Part shown: in pieces, positions 16,845 through 25,409 of the stretch
Layout of the letters: each line of letters starts with the position of its first letter
How positions within the stretch are numbered: position 1 is the first letter of the stretch
Assembly: GCA_028709785.1 (NCBI GenBank)
Contig: JAQUTK010000006.1
Coordinates: 55,277-119,276 of the forward strand
Reading direction: 5' to 3'
DNA: 64,000 nucleotides
From: Bacteroidales bacterium
GTDB lineage: Bacteria; Bacteroidota; Bacteroidia; Bacteroidales; JAQUTK01
Position numbers and translations under genes: made by a program
Notes under the pieces: generated by a model
Seen by the model: the letters and a program-made list of their open reading frames with translations, nothing else
Database searches by the model: none
Told to the model about the DNA's origin: nothing

Positions 16845-18632
16845 ATGAAAATAATACAAGGACTCACTTTTACGACATTACTTCTGATTGCTGCGTTAAT
16901 GATGAACTTTACGCAGATGAAAGATGAAGTATATTCAGAAACTCCGGTTTTTGTTACTGATATTAAAGTAGCAACTAACGAGGGCGTTTTTATGTCGCAA
17001 AAAGGTACAAAGAGTGTTGTGTTATACAAGAAGGATTTTTCGGAGAAAGTGCAGGAATGGGCTTTCGATGAGATACCAACTGCTATTGCTGTTACGGAGA
17101 ACTTTTTATGTGTGACGACCTTTGAAACAAAGGGACTCTTGCATATCATCGATTTAAAGACAAATAAAATTTACTGTACTATTCCTGTTGGTTCCGGTGC
17201 CACTGCACCTGTTGTTCATGCCGATCAAAGCAAGGTTTATGTTTGCAATCAGTTTGCCAATACGGTTTCGGAAATTGATATCAAAAAACAAAAGCAGATC
17301 CAAACGGTGAAAGTGCTTCGCGAACCCAGAGCGGCAATAATCAGTCCGGACGGCAAGTTGTTGTTTGTTGCCAATTATCTGCCTGCTCAACGGGCGGATG
17401 TCGATACTATCGCGGCTTGCATCTCGGTAATCAATCTCTCGAACTTCAAGAAAATAAAAGATATCCAACTGACCAATGGGAGTAATGCGGTACAGGGCTT
17501 GTGTTTGAGTCCTGATGCAAACTATTTGTTTGCCACCCATAACCTGGGTCGTTTTCAGGTTCCGACCAGTCAACTTCAGCAAGGATGGATGAATACCAGT
17601 GCCATGAGTGTCATTAATCTTCAGACTCAGAGATGTGAAGGTGCAGTGTTGCTCGATGAACCGGATCGTGGTGCAGGCGGTCTTTGGTCGGTAGAATGTG
17701 CGGAGAAGGAGATCATTGTTTCGCAATATGGAACACATGAAATCAGTGTGATTGATTATCCTGCTTTCATAGAAAAGTATAACAGCCTGGCTGATAAATC
17801 GACATTAAATTATGATTTGCGCTTCTTGAATGGAATTCGCCGACGTGTTCCGCTTATTGGTAATGGTCCCCGCGCTTTTTCCATTTCCGGCGATAAAGTG
17901 ATTATCCCTACCTATTTTTCCGATACGGTGAATGTATATGATCTGAAGACTCAATCGATCGAAGCTTTCTCTTTAGTCAAGAACAGGCAAGAAACCGATG
18001 CTCAAAAAGGAGAACGATATTTCAATGATGCTACCTATTGTTATCAAAACTGGCAATCCTGCAACGGTTGCCATCCCGGTGAAGCCCGTACTGATGGTAT
18101 GAACTGGGATTTGATGAATGACGGGATTGGCAATTCCAAAAATTGCAAAAGTTTGATTCTTTCTCATGAGACGCCACCCAGCATGATTTCTGGTATTCGT
18201 GAGCGTGCGGAATTAGCTGTTCGAAAAGGATATAATCTTATTCAGTTTTACGATATTCCTGAATCAAAGGCCGTCTGTGTGGATATGTATCTAAAGTCAT
18301 TGAAACCGGTGCCAAGTCCCTATCTGGTGGATGGAAAGCTATCGGATAAAGCTGTCGAAGGTCGTCAGGTATTTGAAAAGTTTGATTGTGCCAGATGTCA
18401 TTCCGGCTCCTATTATACAGATATGAAGATGCATCGGATTGGCGACAGTATCGAATTTGAAAAAGGGTGGGATACTCCGACACTGATCGAAGTATGGCGT
18501 ACAGCTCCTTACTTGTTCAATGGCAAGGCCGAAACTCTCAAAGATGTGTTTGAAAAGTACAAACACGGCATTGATAAGAAGATTTCAGAGAAAGAGCTGG
18601 ACGAACTTGTCGAATATATAAACTCATTATAA
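16845..18632 (+). CDS. Secreted beta-propeller / di-haem cytochrome c protein
   Basis: The 595-residue protein has an N-terminal hydrophobic segment for export. Residues about 35-370 form a YncE-like seven-bladed propeller (SPDGKLLFVANY and SPDANYLFATHN are typical blade edges). The C-terminal part resembles di-haem cytochrome c peroxidase/MauG proteins, with haem-binding CNGCH at residue 406 and CARCH at residue 515. It should act in the periplasm as an electron-transfer or oxidising protein. It is the first structural gene after the IclR regulator. The two covalent haem sites require cytochrome c maturation, which is not encoded in the window. The substrate is unknown. Confidence 0.85.
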   Translation: MKIIQGLTFTTLLLIAALMMNFTQMKDEVYSETPVFVTDIKVATNEGVFMSQKGTKSVVLYKKDFSEKVQEWAFDEIPTAIAVTENFLCVTTFETKGLLHIIDLKTNKIYCTIPVGSGATAPVVHADQSKVYVCNQFANTVSEIDIKKQKQIQTVKVLREPRAAIISPDGKLLFVANYLPAQRADVDTIAACISVINLSNFKKIKDIQLTNGSNAVQGLCLSPDANYLFATHNLGRFQVPTSQLQQGWMNTSAMSVINLQTQRCEGAVLLDEPDRGAGGLWSVECAEKEIIVSQYGTHEISVIDYPAFIEKYNSLADKSTLNYDLRFLNGIRRRVPLIGNGPRAFSISGDKVIIPTYFSDTVNVYDLKTQSIEAFSLVKNRQETDAQKGERYFNDATYCYQNWQSCNGCHPGEARTDGMNWDLMNDGIGNSKNCKSLILSHETPPSMISGIRERAELAVRKGYNLIQFYDIPESKAVCVDMYLKSLKPVPSPYLVDGKLSDKAVEGRQVFEKFDCARCHSGSYYTDMKMHRIGDSIEFEKGWDTPTLIEVWRTAPYLFNGKAETLKDVFEKYKHGIDKKISEKELDELVEYINSL

Positions 18633-18666
18633 AGTAGCAGAATTAATCACCAAATCAAATAACATT

Positions 18667-19353
18667 ATGAAGATCAAATCTATTTCAAAAGCATTATTAG
18701 TCGTTTCGTTAAGCATTGCAAGTATGAGTTGTACACATACAACGAATACCGACCAATCATCTGAACAGGCACCGAAGGTAAAAGCCTATACCAAGAAGTA
18801 CACAAACGCTGATTTTTACACCAATGGTGTGTTTAATAAAGATACGGCGTTGAAAGCATATTTAGACATGTTTGAATATTATGGTGTGCCTTATACCGAC
18901 TTAATGAAGAAGGATATGTGGGTGACTGATTTTAATCTTGGTGACTTCGAACATGTGGGAATGGGGGGGATCTTTTGGGTAAACGATTCCATTCATAATT
19001 ATTTTGGTCATGAAATCTATTTGTTGCCAAACCAAATGATTGTGGAACATGCGCATATGCCGACTCCCGGTCATGCTGCTAAGTTTGAGAGTTGGTTGGT
19101 GCGTAATGGCAGTTGCTACAATTACAGTATCGGTGACTCAACAGCAAATCCACCTCAGCTTCCGGAAAGTCAAAAGGGTTTTATCACAGTTTCTCACTTT
19201 ACAGAAATGAAGGTGGGCGATATTCTTCCATTGGCAAAGATCGAATCCAAGCACTTCTTGTTTGCCGGAGATAACGGACTTATTGTGACCGAGTTTGGAT
19301 CTTACCACGATGGTGCCGGACTTCGTTTTACAAACCCGGGTGTAAAGTTTTAA
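18667..19353 (+). CDS. Cupin-fold lipoprotein, D-lyxose-isomerase-like
   Basis: The 228-residue product has a signal sequence and a lipobox-like ASMSC (Cys22), so it is probably lipid-anchored in the periplasm or outer membrane. The mature protein contains VEHAHMPTPGHAAKFESW and KHFLFAGDNGLIVTEFGSYHDGAGL, which look like the metal-binding motifs of cupins in the D-lyxose isomerase group. Those enzymes are normally cytoplasmic, so a lipoprotein version is unusual. It lies between the propeller/cytochrome gene and the VOC gene with gaps under 45 bases. A role in sugar isomerisation or binding outside the cytoplasm is a fair guess, not a proof. Confidence 0.7.
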   Translation: MKIKSISKALLVVSLSIASMSCTHTTNTDQSSEQAPKVKAYTKKYTNADFYTNGVFNKDTALKAYLDMFEYYGVPYTDLMKKDMWVTDFNLGDFEHVGMGGIFWVNDSIHNYFGHEIYLLPNQMIVEHAHMPTPGHAAKFESWLVRNGSCYNYSIGDSTANPPQLPESQKGFITVSHFTEMKVGDILPLAKIESKHFLFAGDNGLIVTEFGSYHDGAGLRFTNPGVKF

Positions 19354-19394
19354 AAACTCCGATCGCAAATTTAAACCTTTAATCGAATAGAATC

Positions 19395-19739
19395 ATGAGA
19401 AAATTTAATCATTTCGGTATTCCGACTCAGACTGTACAAGCCGATGAGAACTATGCTGAAGGACTGAAAGTGTATTTGACTGACTTTAGCAAAAGTGAAA
19501 ACAAAATTGAGTTTCTTCGTTTTGAAGAAGGTTCGTGCATGCCCGATATTATACAGAAGGTGGCACATATAGCGTATGAAGTTCCGGATATGAAAGTTGC
19601 ACTTACTGGGAAGAATGTGATCGTTGAACCGATGGAAGGTGGTCCCGGTTTGCAAATCGCTTTCATTGTGGAAGAAGGAATTCCTATCGAACTGATGTGC
19701 TTCGACACAAACGTACAAAGACCTCAATCAGCTTATTAA
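19395..19739 (+). CDS. Glyoxalase-like VOC family protein
   Basis: The 114-residue protein has features of a single vicinal-oxygen-chelate unit: FNHFGIPTQ at the start, VAHIAYEVPDM in the middle and IPIELMCF at the end, giving possible His and Glu metal ligands. Such proteins act on diverse small molecules such as alpha-keto or enediol compounds. No signal peptide is present, so it is cytoplasmic. It sits 20 bases before dhaK in the same cluster and might isomerise or epimerise an intermediate of the pathway. Confidence 0.7.
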   Translation: MRKFNHFGIPTQTVQADENYAEGLKVYLTDFSKSENKIEFLRFEEGSCMPDIIQKVAHIAYEVPDMKVALTGKNVIVEPMEGGPGLQIAFIVEEGIPIELMCFDTNVQRPQSAY

Positions 19740-19758
19740 TCCATAATTATCAAGACCT

Positions 19759-20778
19759 ATGACAACAAAGATCATGAATAAGTTCATCAATGAACCAGCC
19801 CATATTACGGCAGAGTTACTGGAAGGTTATGTAATGGCCTATCGCGATATCGTAACACTGGATGGTGACAACACCGTAGTGCGTGTTCAGGCAAAGTCTC
19901 AGGACAAAGTTGCCATCATAACATTAGGCGGTGCCGGTCACGAACCTGCATTAAGCGGTTTTGTCGGCGAAGGAATGCTGGATTGTTCGGTGGTTGGTGA
20001 CGTATTTGCAGCACCCGGCGCACAGCGTTTGTATCAGGCTTTGGTGAAATTTAAACGCGAAGCAGGTATCTTATTAGTGGTATTGAACCATTCCGGCGAT
20101 GTGATGAGTGCAAATATGGCTTGTCAGTTGGCCGAACGTGCGGGTATTAATGTGAAACAAATTGTGACACATGAAGATATCAGTGCCGGTTTGGATACAC
20201 CGGACAGTGATCGCAGAGGATTAGCCGGTTGTATCCCACTTTACAAAATTGTAGGTGCGGCGGCTGAGGATGGTAAATCGTTGGAGGAGATTCTTGAGAT
20301 CGGTGAACGTTTCAATCAACAAATAGCAACGCTGGCAGTAGCAATGGGCTCTTGTACACATCCGCAAAACGGCGTTACTATCTCTCAACTAGCTCCCGGT
20401 GAGATGGAAATCGGAATGGGACAACACGGTGAAGGAGGTGGAGGACGTCAGATGTTGATATCGGCTGATGATACGGCCGAGAAAATGGTGACTCAACTGA
20501 TGGCTAAGATTCAACCGAAAGCCGGTGACAAGATGCTTTTGTATATCAATGGAGTTGGAGCGACTACCATGATGGAAATGAATATCATTTTCCGTAAAGC
20601 GTGTCAGGTATTGGAAGCGACTGGTGCAAGCGTAGTGGAAAGCCGCATTGGCGAGATGCTCACTGTACAGGAATCAGCAGGGTTTCAGATTCTGTTGGCC
20701 AAACTGGATGCGGATCATGTTGAGCTGTTGAAAGAGAGAAAAGCGAATGCACCATTCTGGACAACCATAGGAAAGTAA
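19759..20778 (+). CDS. dhaK: Dihydroxyacetone kinase subunit DhaK
   Basis: The 339-residue protein aligns over its whole length with DhaK, the substrate-binding subunit of dihydroxyacetone kinases. Signatures include ITLGGAGHEPALSGFVGEGML, VLNHSGDVM and EIGMGQHGEGG, in which His223 corresponds to the histidine that binds the substrate carbonyl covalently. The next gene encodes DhaL. No DhaM phosphotransferase protein is encoded nearby, so the phosphoryl donor could be ATP or an unlinked protein. Relatives phosphorylate dihydroxyacetone, erythrulose or other ketoses, so the real substrate may be a less common sugar produced by the cluster. Confidence 0.9.
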   Translation: MTTKIMNKFINEPAHITAELLEGYVMAYRDIVTLDGDNTVVRVQAKSQDKVAIITLGGAGHEPALSGFVGEGMLDCSVVGDVFAAPGAQRLYQALVKFKREAGILLVVLNHSGDVMSANMACQLAERAGINVKQIVTHEDISAGLDTPDSDRRGLAGCIPLYKIVGAAAEDGKSLEEILEIGERFNQQIATLAVAMGSCTHPQNGVTISQLAPGEMEIGMGQHGEGGGGRQMLISADDTAEKMVTQLMAKIQPKAGDKMLLYINGVGATTMMEMNIIFRKACQVLEATGASVVESRIGEMLTVQESAGFQILLAKLDADHVELLKERKANAPFWTTIGK

Positions 20779-20781
20779 GTG

Positions 20782-21417
20782 ATGGAAAAGCTGACTATAG
20801 ATGATTTTAAAAAAATGATCTCACTGGCTTTGGAGCATGTATCAGCCCGTTCGGATGAATTCTCCGCTCTGGATGCTGTCATCGGTGACGGCGATCATGG
20901 CACGGCAATCGTTCAGGCACTAAAAGCAGTTAGGGAAGCAACAGATAGAGGGGTTGAGTTCAAAACCATGCTTGAGGATGTTGGTTTTAACGTAATGATG
21001 CAGACAAGTGGCTCGACCAGTACGTTGCTCGGAGGTTTCTTTCTCGGAATGAGCGACGCGGTCGCAGGCACCGAACTGACATCAACAGAGGTGTTGACCA
21101 TGTTTCGTGGTGCATTGGAAGGTGTCAGGAAACAGACAAAAGCCTCAAAAGGGGACAAAACCATGATGGATGCGCTGATCCCTGCTGTCGAAGCAATGGA
21201 AGCATGCGGTTCCACCGATATTAAGAAGATCATGCGTGTTGGTGCTGATGCCGCTTTACAAGGTTCATTGGATACGATACAGATGAAAGCAAACTTTGGC
21301 AGAGCGCGTAATTATGCTGAAAAGTCTATCGGATTTGCTGATTCGGGTGCTGCCTCATGGGCATGCATGTTTGGTTCTTTTGCTACTGCACTGGAAAGCG
21401 GCAATTCGTGTGACTGA
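20782..21417 (+). CDS. dhaL: Dihydroxyacetone kinase subunit DhaL
   Basis: The protein is the nucleotide-binding partner of DhaK. It shows the Mg-ADP-binding aspartates in ALDAVIGDGDHGTA, the glycine-rich SGSTSTLLGGFF, and KASKGDKTMMDAL. I place the start at the ATG at 20782; a GTG at 20779, directly after the dhaK stop, would add one residue. Length (211 residues) is usual for the family. The direct adjacency to dhaK supports a two-subunit kinase in the cytoplasm. Confidence 0.92.
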   Translation: MEKLTIDDFKKMISLALEHVSARSDEFSALDAVIGDGDHGTAIVQALKAVREATDRGVEFKTMLEDVGFNVMMQTSGSTSTLLGGFFLGMSDAVAGTELTSTEVLTMFRGALEGVRKQTKASKGDKTMMDALIPAVEAMEACGSTDIKKIMRVGADAALQGSLDTIQMKANFGRARNYAEKSIGFADSGAASWACMFGSFATALESGNSCD

Positions 21418-21460
21418 TAATTCAACAATAAGAGACTATAAACATACAACTTTAGGGAAA

Positions 21461-22333
21461 ATGGCAGATTTAGATGATTTAAGAGAAGGTAATAAATTTG
21501 GAATCGGACAACCTGTTCAAAATCAATCGTTTCATATTAAGGGAGCAGACAATCTCTCGTGGGGAAAGAAAGACCGTCTGACACGGATTTTCAATCCGAA
21601 GTCGGGGAGATCTGTCATGCTGGCTTTCGATCACGGTTTTATTATGGGTCCGACATCGGGTGTTGAGCGGATTGACCTTACAATTGCTCCATTGATGGAG
21701 TATGCAGATTGTTTGATGTGTTCACGCGGCATATTACAATCATCGGTGCCGGCCAATGTCAACAAACCCATTTGTCTGCGCTCCGATGCCGGCACTACTA
21801 TCCTGACCGAATTAAACGACAATGTTGTCATTGACATTGAAGATGCGATTCGCCTGAATGTATCAGCTATGGCTGTGATGCTAGCCGTCGGAGATCCAAA
21901 AATGGAAGCGAAAACCATTGCCAATCTATTCAGGGCTGTTGATTCAGGCTCAAGATATGGCATTCCGGTCATGGGAGTTACAGCTGTAGGAAAAGAGATG
22001 GCCCGAGATGCGCGGTACTTTGGTTTGGCATCGCGTGTTTGCGCAGAGAATGGTGCCAACATCGTGAAGACCTATTACTGCGATGGCTTTGAGAAAGTGG
22101 TGGCTTCCTGTCCGGTGCCTATTGTCATAGCCGGTGGTAAGAAGTTGCCGGAAAGAGATGCATTGGAACTATGCTACAAAGCTATCAATGATGGTGCGGC
22201 CGGTGTAGATATGGGACGCAATGTTTTTCAATCTGAAAATCCGGTTGCAATGATTCAGGCTGTTCATGTGTTGGTGCATGAGAATCTCTCTGTAGATCAG
22301 GCTTACCAACTATTTAATGACTTGAATAAATAA
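21461..22333 (+). CDS. LsrF-type thiolase/aldolase
   Basis: The start at 21461 gives MADLDDLREG, close to E. coli LsrF; a longer frame from 21296 overlaps dhaL and is not credible. LsrF transfers an acetyl group from 3-hydroxy-5-phosphonooxypentane-2,4-dione to CoA in AI-2 breakdown, giving dihydroxyacetone phosphate. His58 (LAFDHGF) and the Schiff-base Lys203 (IVKTYY) fall at the same positions as in E. coli LsrF. The usual lsrK, lsrG, lsrR and transporter genes are absent; here it follows a DhaK/DhaL pair. A reasonable model is that the kinase phosphorylates a ketose-type intermediate and this enzyme cleaves it, but AI-2 itself cannot be excluded as substrate. Confidence 0.88.
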   Translation: MADLDDLREGNKFGIGQPVQNQSFHIKGADNLSWGKKDRLTRIFNPKSGRSVMLAFDHGFIMGPTSGVERIDLTIAPLMEYADCLMCSRGILQSSVPANVNKPICLRSDAGTTILTELNDNVVIDIEDAIRLNVSAMAVMLAVGDPKMEAKTIANLFRAVDSGSRYGIPVMGVTAVGKEMARDARYFGLASRVCAENGANIVKTYYCDGFEKVVASCPVPIVIAGGKKLPERDALELCYKAINDGAAGVDMGRNVFQSENPVAMIQAVHVLVHENLSVDQAYQLFNDLNK

Positions 22334-22334
22334 G

Positions 22335-23255
22335 ATGAAAAAGAGACTGCTCCTTGTCTGCTTTGCATTGTTTGGACTGAGTGTAGCCCAATCTGCGGAA
22401 ACCTACCTGTTGATAGGTGGATCGGGAACGAAAAATGTGTCTATCTTTGAAAAATCGATCCAAAAGATTGTTTGGAGTCATGATCTTGAAGCTGGTCAGG
22501 AATGCAACAGTGTTGCCATGAATAAGAAAGGGGAGGTGCTGTATTCTTACAAACAAGGAGCCAGACTCATTTCATTGGATCACAAGGTAATCTGGAATTA
22601 TACCTGTTCTGAAGGATCAGAGCTACAGTCTGCATCGGTTTTACCGGATGGCGGGTATTTACTTGGAATTTGTGGTCATCCGGCGAAGATAGTCGAGCTG
22701 GATAAAGAAGGGGGTGTCCGGAAAGAACTCTCTGTGCTTATCAATGTTCAAAATCCGCATCAACAGTTTCGTTTGATCTCAAAAGCAAAAAACGGGAACT
22801 ATATTGTTCCAATCTTGGGAACGAATGAGATTTTGGAGATTGACAAAAAAGGGAAAGAGATAAACCGGTTGAATGTTGCAGTCGGCTGTTTTGCAGCGCT
22901 GGAACTGAAAGATGATAATTTGCTCGTTTCAGGTGGTGATTCACACCAGTTTATGACGATCAACCGACAAACAGGTGAGATCTCAGATCGCGTGACCCAA
23001 AATGATATTGAAGGAGTTTCTTTGATGTATGTTGCTCAAATAAGAGTACTTGATAATAATCATCGGCTCATCTGTAATTGGCAGGGACACAATCAGGAGG
23101 GTGATGCTGAAGAACCTCAGCTTCTCGAGACTGATCAGAACAATAAAGTCGTCTGGTCACTGAACGATAAGAAGAAATTCGACAAGATCTCCTCTGTATT
23201 TGTTATCACTCCCAATAAGACGTTTGCAGATTACCTTAATAAACTTAATCGCTGA
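22335..23255 (+). CDS. Secreted beta-propeller protein
   Basis: The 306-residue protein has a signal peptide ending near AQSAE. The mature part is a repeat protein with propeller-like blades (KIVELDKEGGVRKEL, EILEIDKKGKEINRL, FMTINRQTGEISDRV), similar to PQQ- or YncE-type propellers. No haem or metal motif is obvious. It begins one base after the LsrF-like stop codon, so translation is probably coupled. It may bind substrate or a partner enzyme in the periplasm. Confidence 0.72.
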   Translation: MKKRLLLVCFALFGLSVAQSAETYLLIGGSGTKNVSIFEKSIQKIVWSHDLEAGQECNSVAMNKKGEVLYSYKQGARLISLDHKVIWNYTCSEGSELQSASVLPDGGYLLGICGHPAKIVELDKEGGVRKELSVLINVQNPHQQFRLISKAKNGNYIVPILGTNEILEIDKKGKEINRLNVAVGCFAALELKDDNLLVSGGDSHQFMTINRQTGEISDRVTQNDIEGVSLMYVAQIRVLDNNHRLICNWQGHNQEGDAEEPQLLETDQNNKVVWSLNDKKKFDKISSVFVITPNKTFADYLNKLNR

Positions 23256-23261
23256 TATTCA

Positions 23262-25388
23262 ATGAAAAAAATCAACTTAGTACTGGCATTTATGCTCCTT
23301 GGCAGTCAGGTGTTATTGGCACTGCCAACAAAGAAAATAGTTGCTTCTACCTGGACCACTGCAACAGCGGCATATAAAGCAGAACTTCTTGCCAAGCAAA
23401 AGGCTGTGGGATTTCCGATAGAGTCCGGTAAGGTAAAGAAAGGTGAGCTGAAAAAGATAACGGCCAAAGTGACTGGTCTGGATTATATCGTGCTGGTTGT
23501 CGCCGCCGAAAGAGGTGAGAAGAAATGCAATGATGCCATTTGGGCACATGCGAAGGTCTATAAGAAAGATGGGAATGCAGTCAATGTCTGTGACCTGAAA
23601 ATAAGTGGACAGGCAAAGCTGAATAAAAACTCGGCCGATCACGAAGTTCTGATACATCAGAACAAAGTCAGCAACTCGATTTTATCAAGTACTGCCAATT
23701 ATATTTATGTTCCTCTGGATAAAAAATTTGTTCGTTTTGAATCTGAGATTGGTATTGATGACGAGAGTAAAGACAGTACTGCCATCTTCAGGATTCAGAG
23801 CGAGAGTGGTCAGAAAGAATTCGACGAACTTTCTGAACGTTTTCCGGAAGAGTGTAATGCTTTCTTTTCACTTTGTCCGACCACCGGTCCATGTTGGTTG
23901 TCTAATGGTACGGCAAATGAGGATGCGGTCATAATTAAATCACTTCTTAGCCGCTCAAAAGAAAAAACATATTTTGAGGATGAATTGGCAAAGATAGCCA
24001 CACTTCCGGCTGCACAACAAATGGAGGCTTCTTTGGCACTCTTCAGCGATTTATCCGACGTACTAAAGATTCAGATGGAAGTGGACTGGATAAATATCGA
24101 AGCCATACAATTGGCTTTCAATGATATGAAGAAGAATCCAGCTTTTAATGCGACTCTCTATCAGGAAAAGTTAAGTCAACTCACTTCGCTGATGAAAACC
24201 GGATTTGATGGTCTTAGTAATAATATGAAGGAGGCGAAAGCCAACGCACGCAAAGCCATAGCGCTTAAAAAAGAAATTTTGTTTGCTAATCCATTGTTTG
24301 ATATGGATAAGATCGTTGTAGGAAAATACAAAGTAGGTTACAATGCGCGATCTGTGAATGTCTCTTCATTAGGCACTGAACCGGCCAACTGGTGTTGCCT
24401 GATGTCTGCCAGCCGCAAGAACTTCAAAGCAGAGATTGCTGAATTATCTAATCTACGAGGGGAGATTCGCTCAAAAACAATCTTCAAAGCAGAAAACAAC
24501 TCGTCTCTTCCACACATCCGAATCAATTGGAATGCCGATCATATTATGTTTACCATGGCGAATGCCAACGGACTCTGGCAGGTATATGAAGTGGATATAG
24601 AAGGTAAAAATCTTCGTCAGGTGATCAAGTCGCCAGAACGAGATCTGGAGTTCTTTGACGCAACCTATTTGCCCAATGGCAAAATTATTGCCGTGTCCAA
24701 TATTGGTTATCTGGGCGTTCCCTGTGTCGATGGCAACGACATAGTCGGCAACATGGTGTTATATGATCAGCAAACTGGTAACCTCCGCCGAATTACTTTC
24801 GATCAGGAAAGCAATTGGGGACCAATTGTCATGAACAACGGTCGGGTGATGTACACTCGTTGGGAATATACCGATCTGACTCACTATTTTTCCCGTATTG
24901 TGATGCATATGAATCCAGATGGAACCGAGCAAAAAGCATTGTATGGAAGTGGTTCCTACTTTCCAAACAGTACATTCGACATCAAACCGTTGCCAGGTAA
25001 CGGCACCCGTTTTGTCGGAATTATTTCCGGTCACCACGGTGTCGTCCGGGCTGGAAGAATGCTGATTTTTGATCCGTCTGTTTCACGGAAAAATGCGGAT
25101 GGCATTGTGCATGAGTTCCCTTATCGTAACCGCAAAGTGGAACCAATTATTAAGGATGAATTAGTGAATGGTGTCTGGCCGGAATTTGTCAAGCCCTATC
25201 CGTTGAATGAAAGCTATTATCTGGTGACGGCAAAACTGACTCCGGATGGATTGTGGGGAATCTATCTGGTGGATACCTTTGATAACCTAACCTTATTGAA
25301 AGAAGCGGAAGGAGAGGGATATATTCATGCGACTCCGGTAGTTAAAACAGCTGTTCCTCCGATAATCCCGGAAAAGATCAAACTTTAA
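23262..25388 (+). CDS. Hydrazine-synthase-alpha-like propeller protein
   Basis: The 708-residue protein has a signal peptide (to about LLALP) and an N-terminal NPCBM-like carbohydrate-binding region (about 60-190, with SKDSTAIFRIQSESG). After a helical linker comes a propeller (about 415-690: HIRINWNADHIMFTMANANG, NLRRITFDQESNWGP, VMYTRWEYTDLTHYFSRIV) like the middle domain of hydrazine synthase alpha subunit and its many non-anammox relatives in Bacteroidota and Planctomycetota. In relatives this domain is often followed in the same chain by a haem domain; here that part is the separate next gene. Periplasmic. Hydrazine chemistry is not implied. Confidence 0.75.
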   Translation: MKKINLVLAFMLLGSQVLLALPTKKIVASTWTTATAAYKAELLAKQKAVGFPIESGKVKKGELKKITAKVTGLDYIVLVVAAERGEKKCNDAIWAHAKVYKKDGNAVNVCDLKISGQAKLNKNSADHEVLIHQNKVSNSILSSTANYIYVPLDKKFVRFESEIGIDDESKDSTAIFRIQSESGQKEFDELSERFPEECNAFFSLCPTTGPCWLSNGTANEDAVIIKSLLSRSKEKTYFEDELAKIATLPAAQQMEASLALFSDLSDVLKIQMEVDWINIEAIQLAFNDMKKNPAFNATLYQEKLSQLTSLMKTGFDGLSNNMKEAKANARKAIALKKEILFANPLFDMDKIVVGKYKVGYNARSVNVSSLGTEPANWCCLMSASRKNFKAEIAELSNLRGEIRSKTIFKAENNSSLPHIRINWNADHIMFTMANANGLWQVYEVDIEGKNLRQVIKSPERDLEFFDATYLPNGKIIAVSNIGYLGVPCVDGNDIVGNMVLYDQQTGNLRRITFDQESNWGPIVMNNGRVMYTRWEYTDLTHYFSRIVMHMNPDGTEQKALYGSGSYFPNSTFDIKPLPGNGTRFVGIISGHHGVVRAGRMLIFDPSVSRKNADGIVHEFPYRNRKVEPIIKDELVNGVWPEFVKPYPLNESYYLVTAKLTPDGLWGIYLVDTFDNLTLLKEAEGEGYIHATPVVKTAVPPIIPEKIKL

Positions 25389-25409
25389 ATTCAAACAAAC
25401 GTATTGATT

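Noticed and set aside
21296..21460. Upstream extension of the LsrF-like frame
   Set aside because: It overlaps the 3' end of dhaL in another frame, and homology to LsrF begins exactly at the ATG at 21461.
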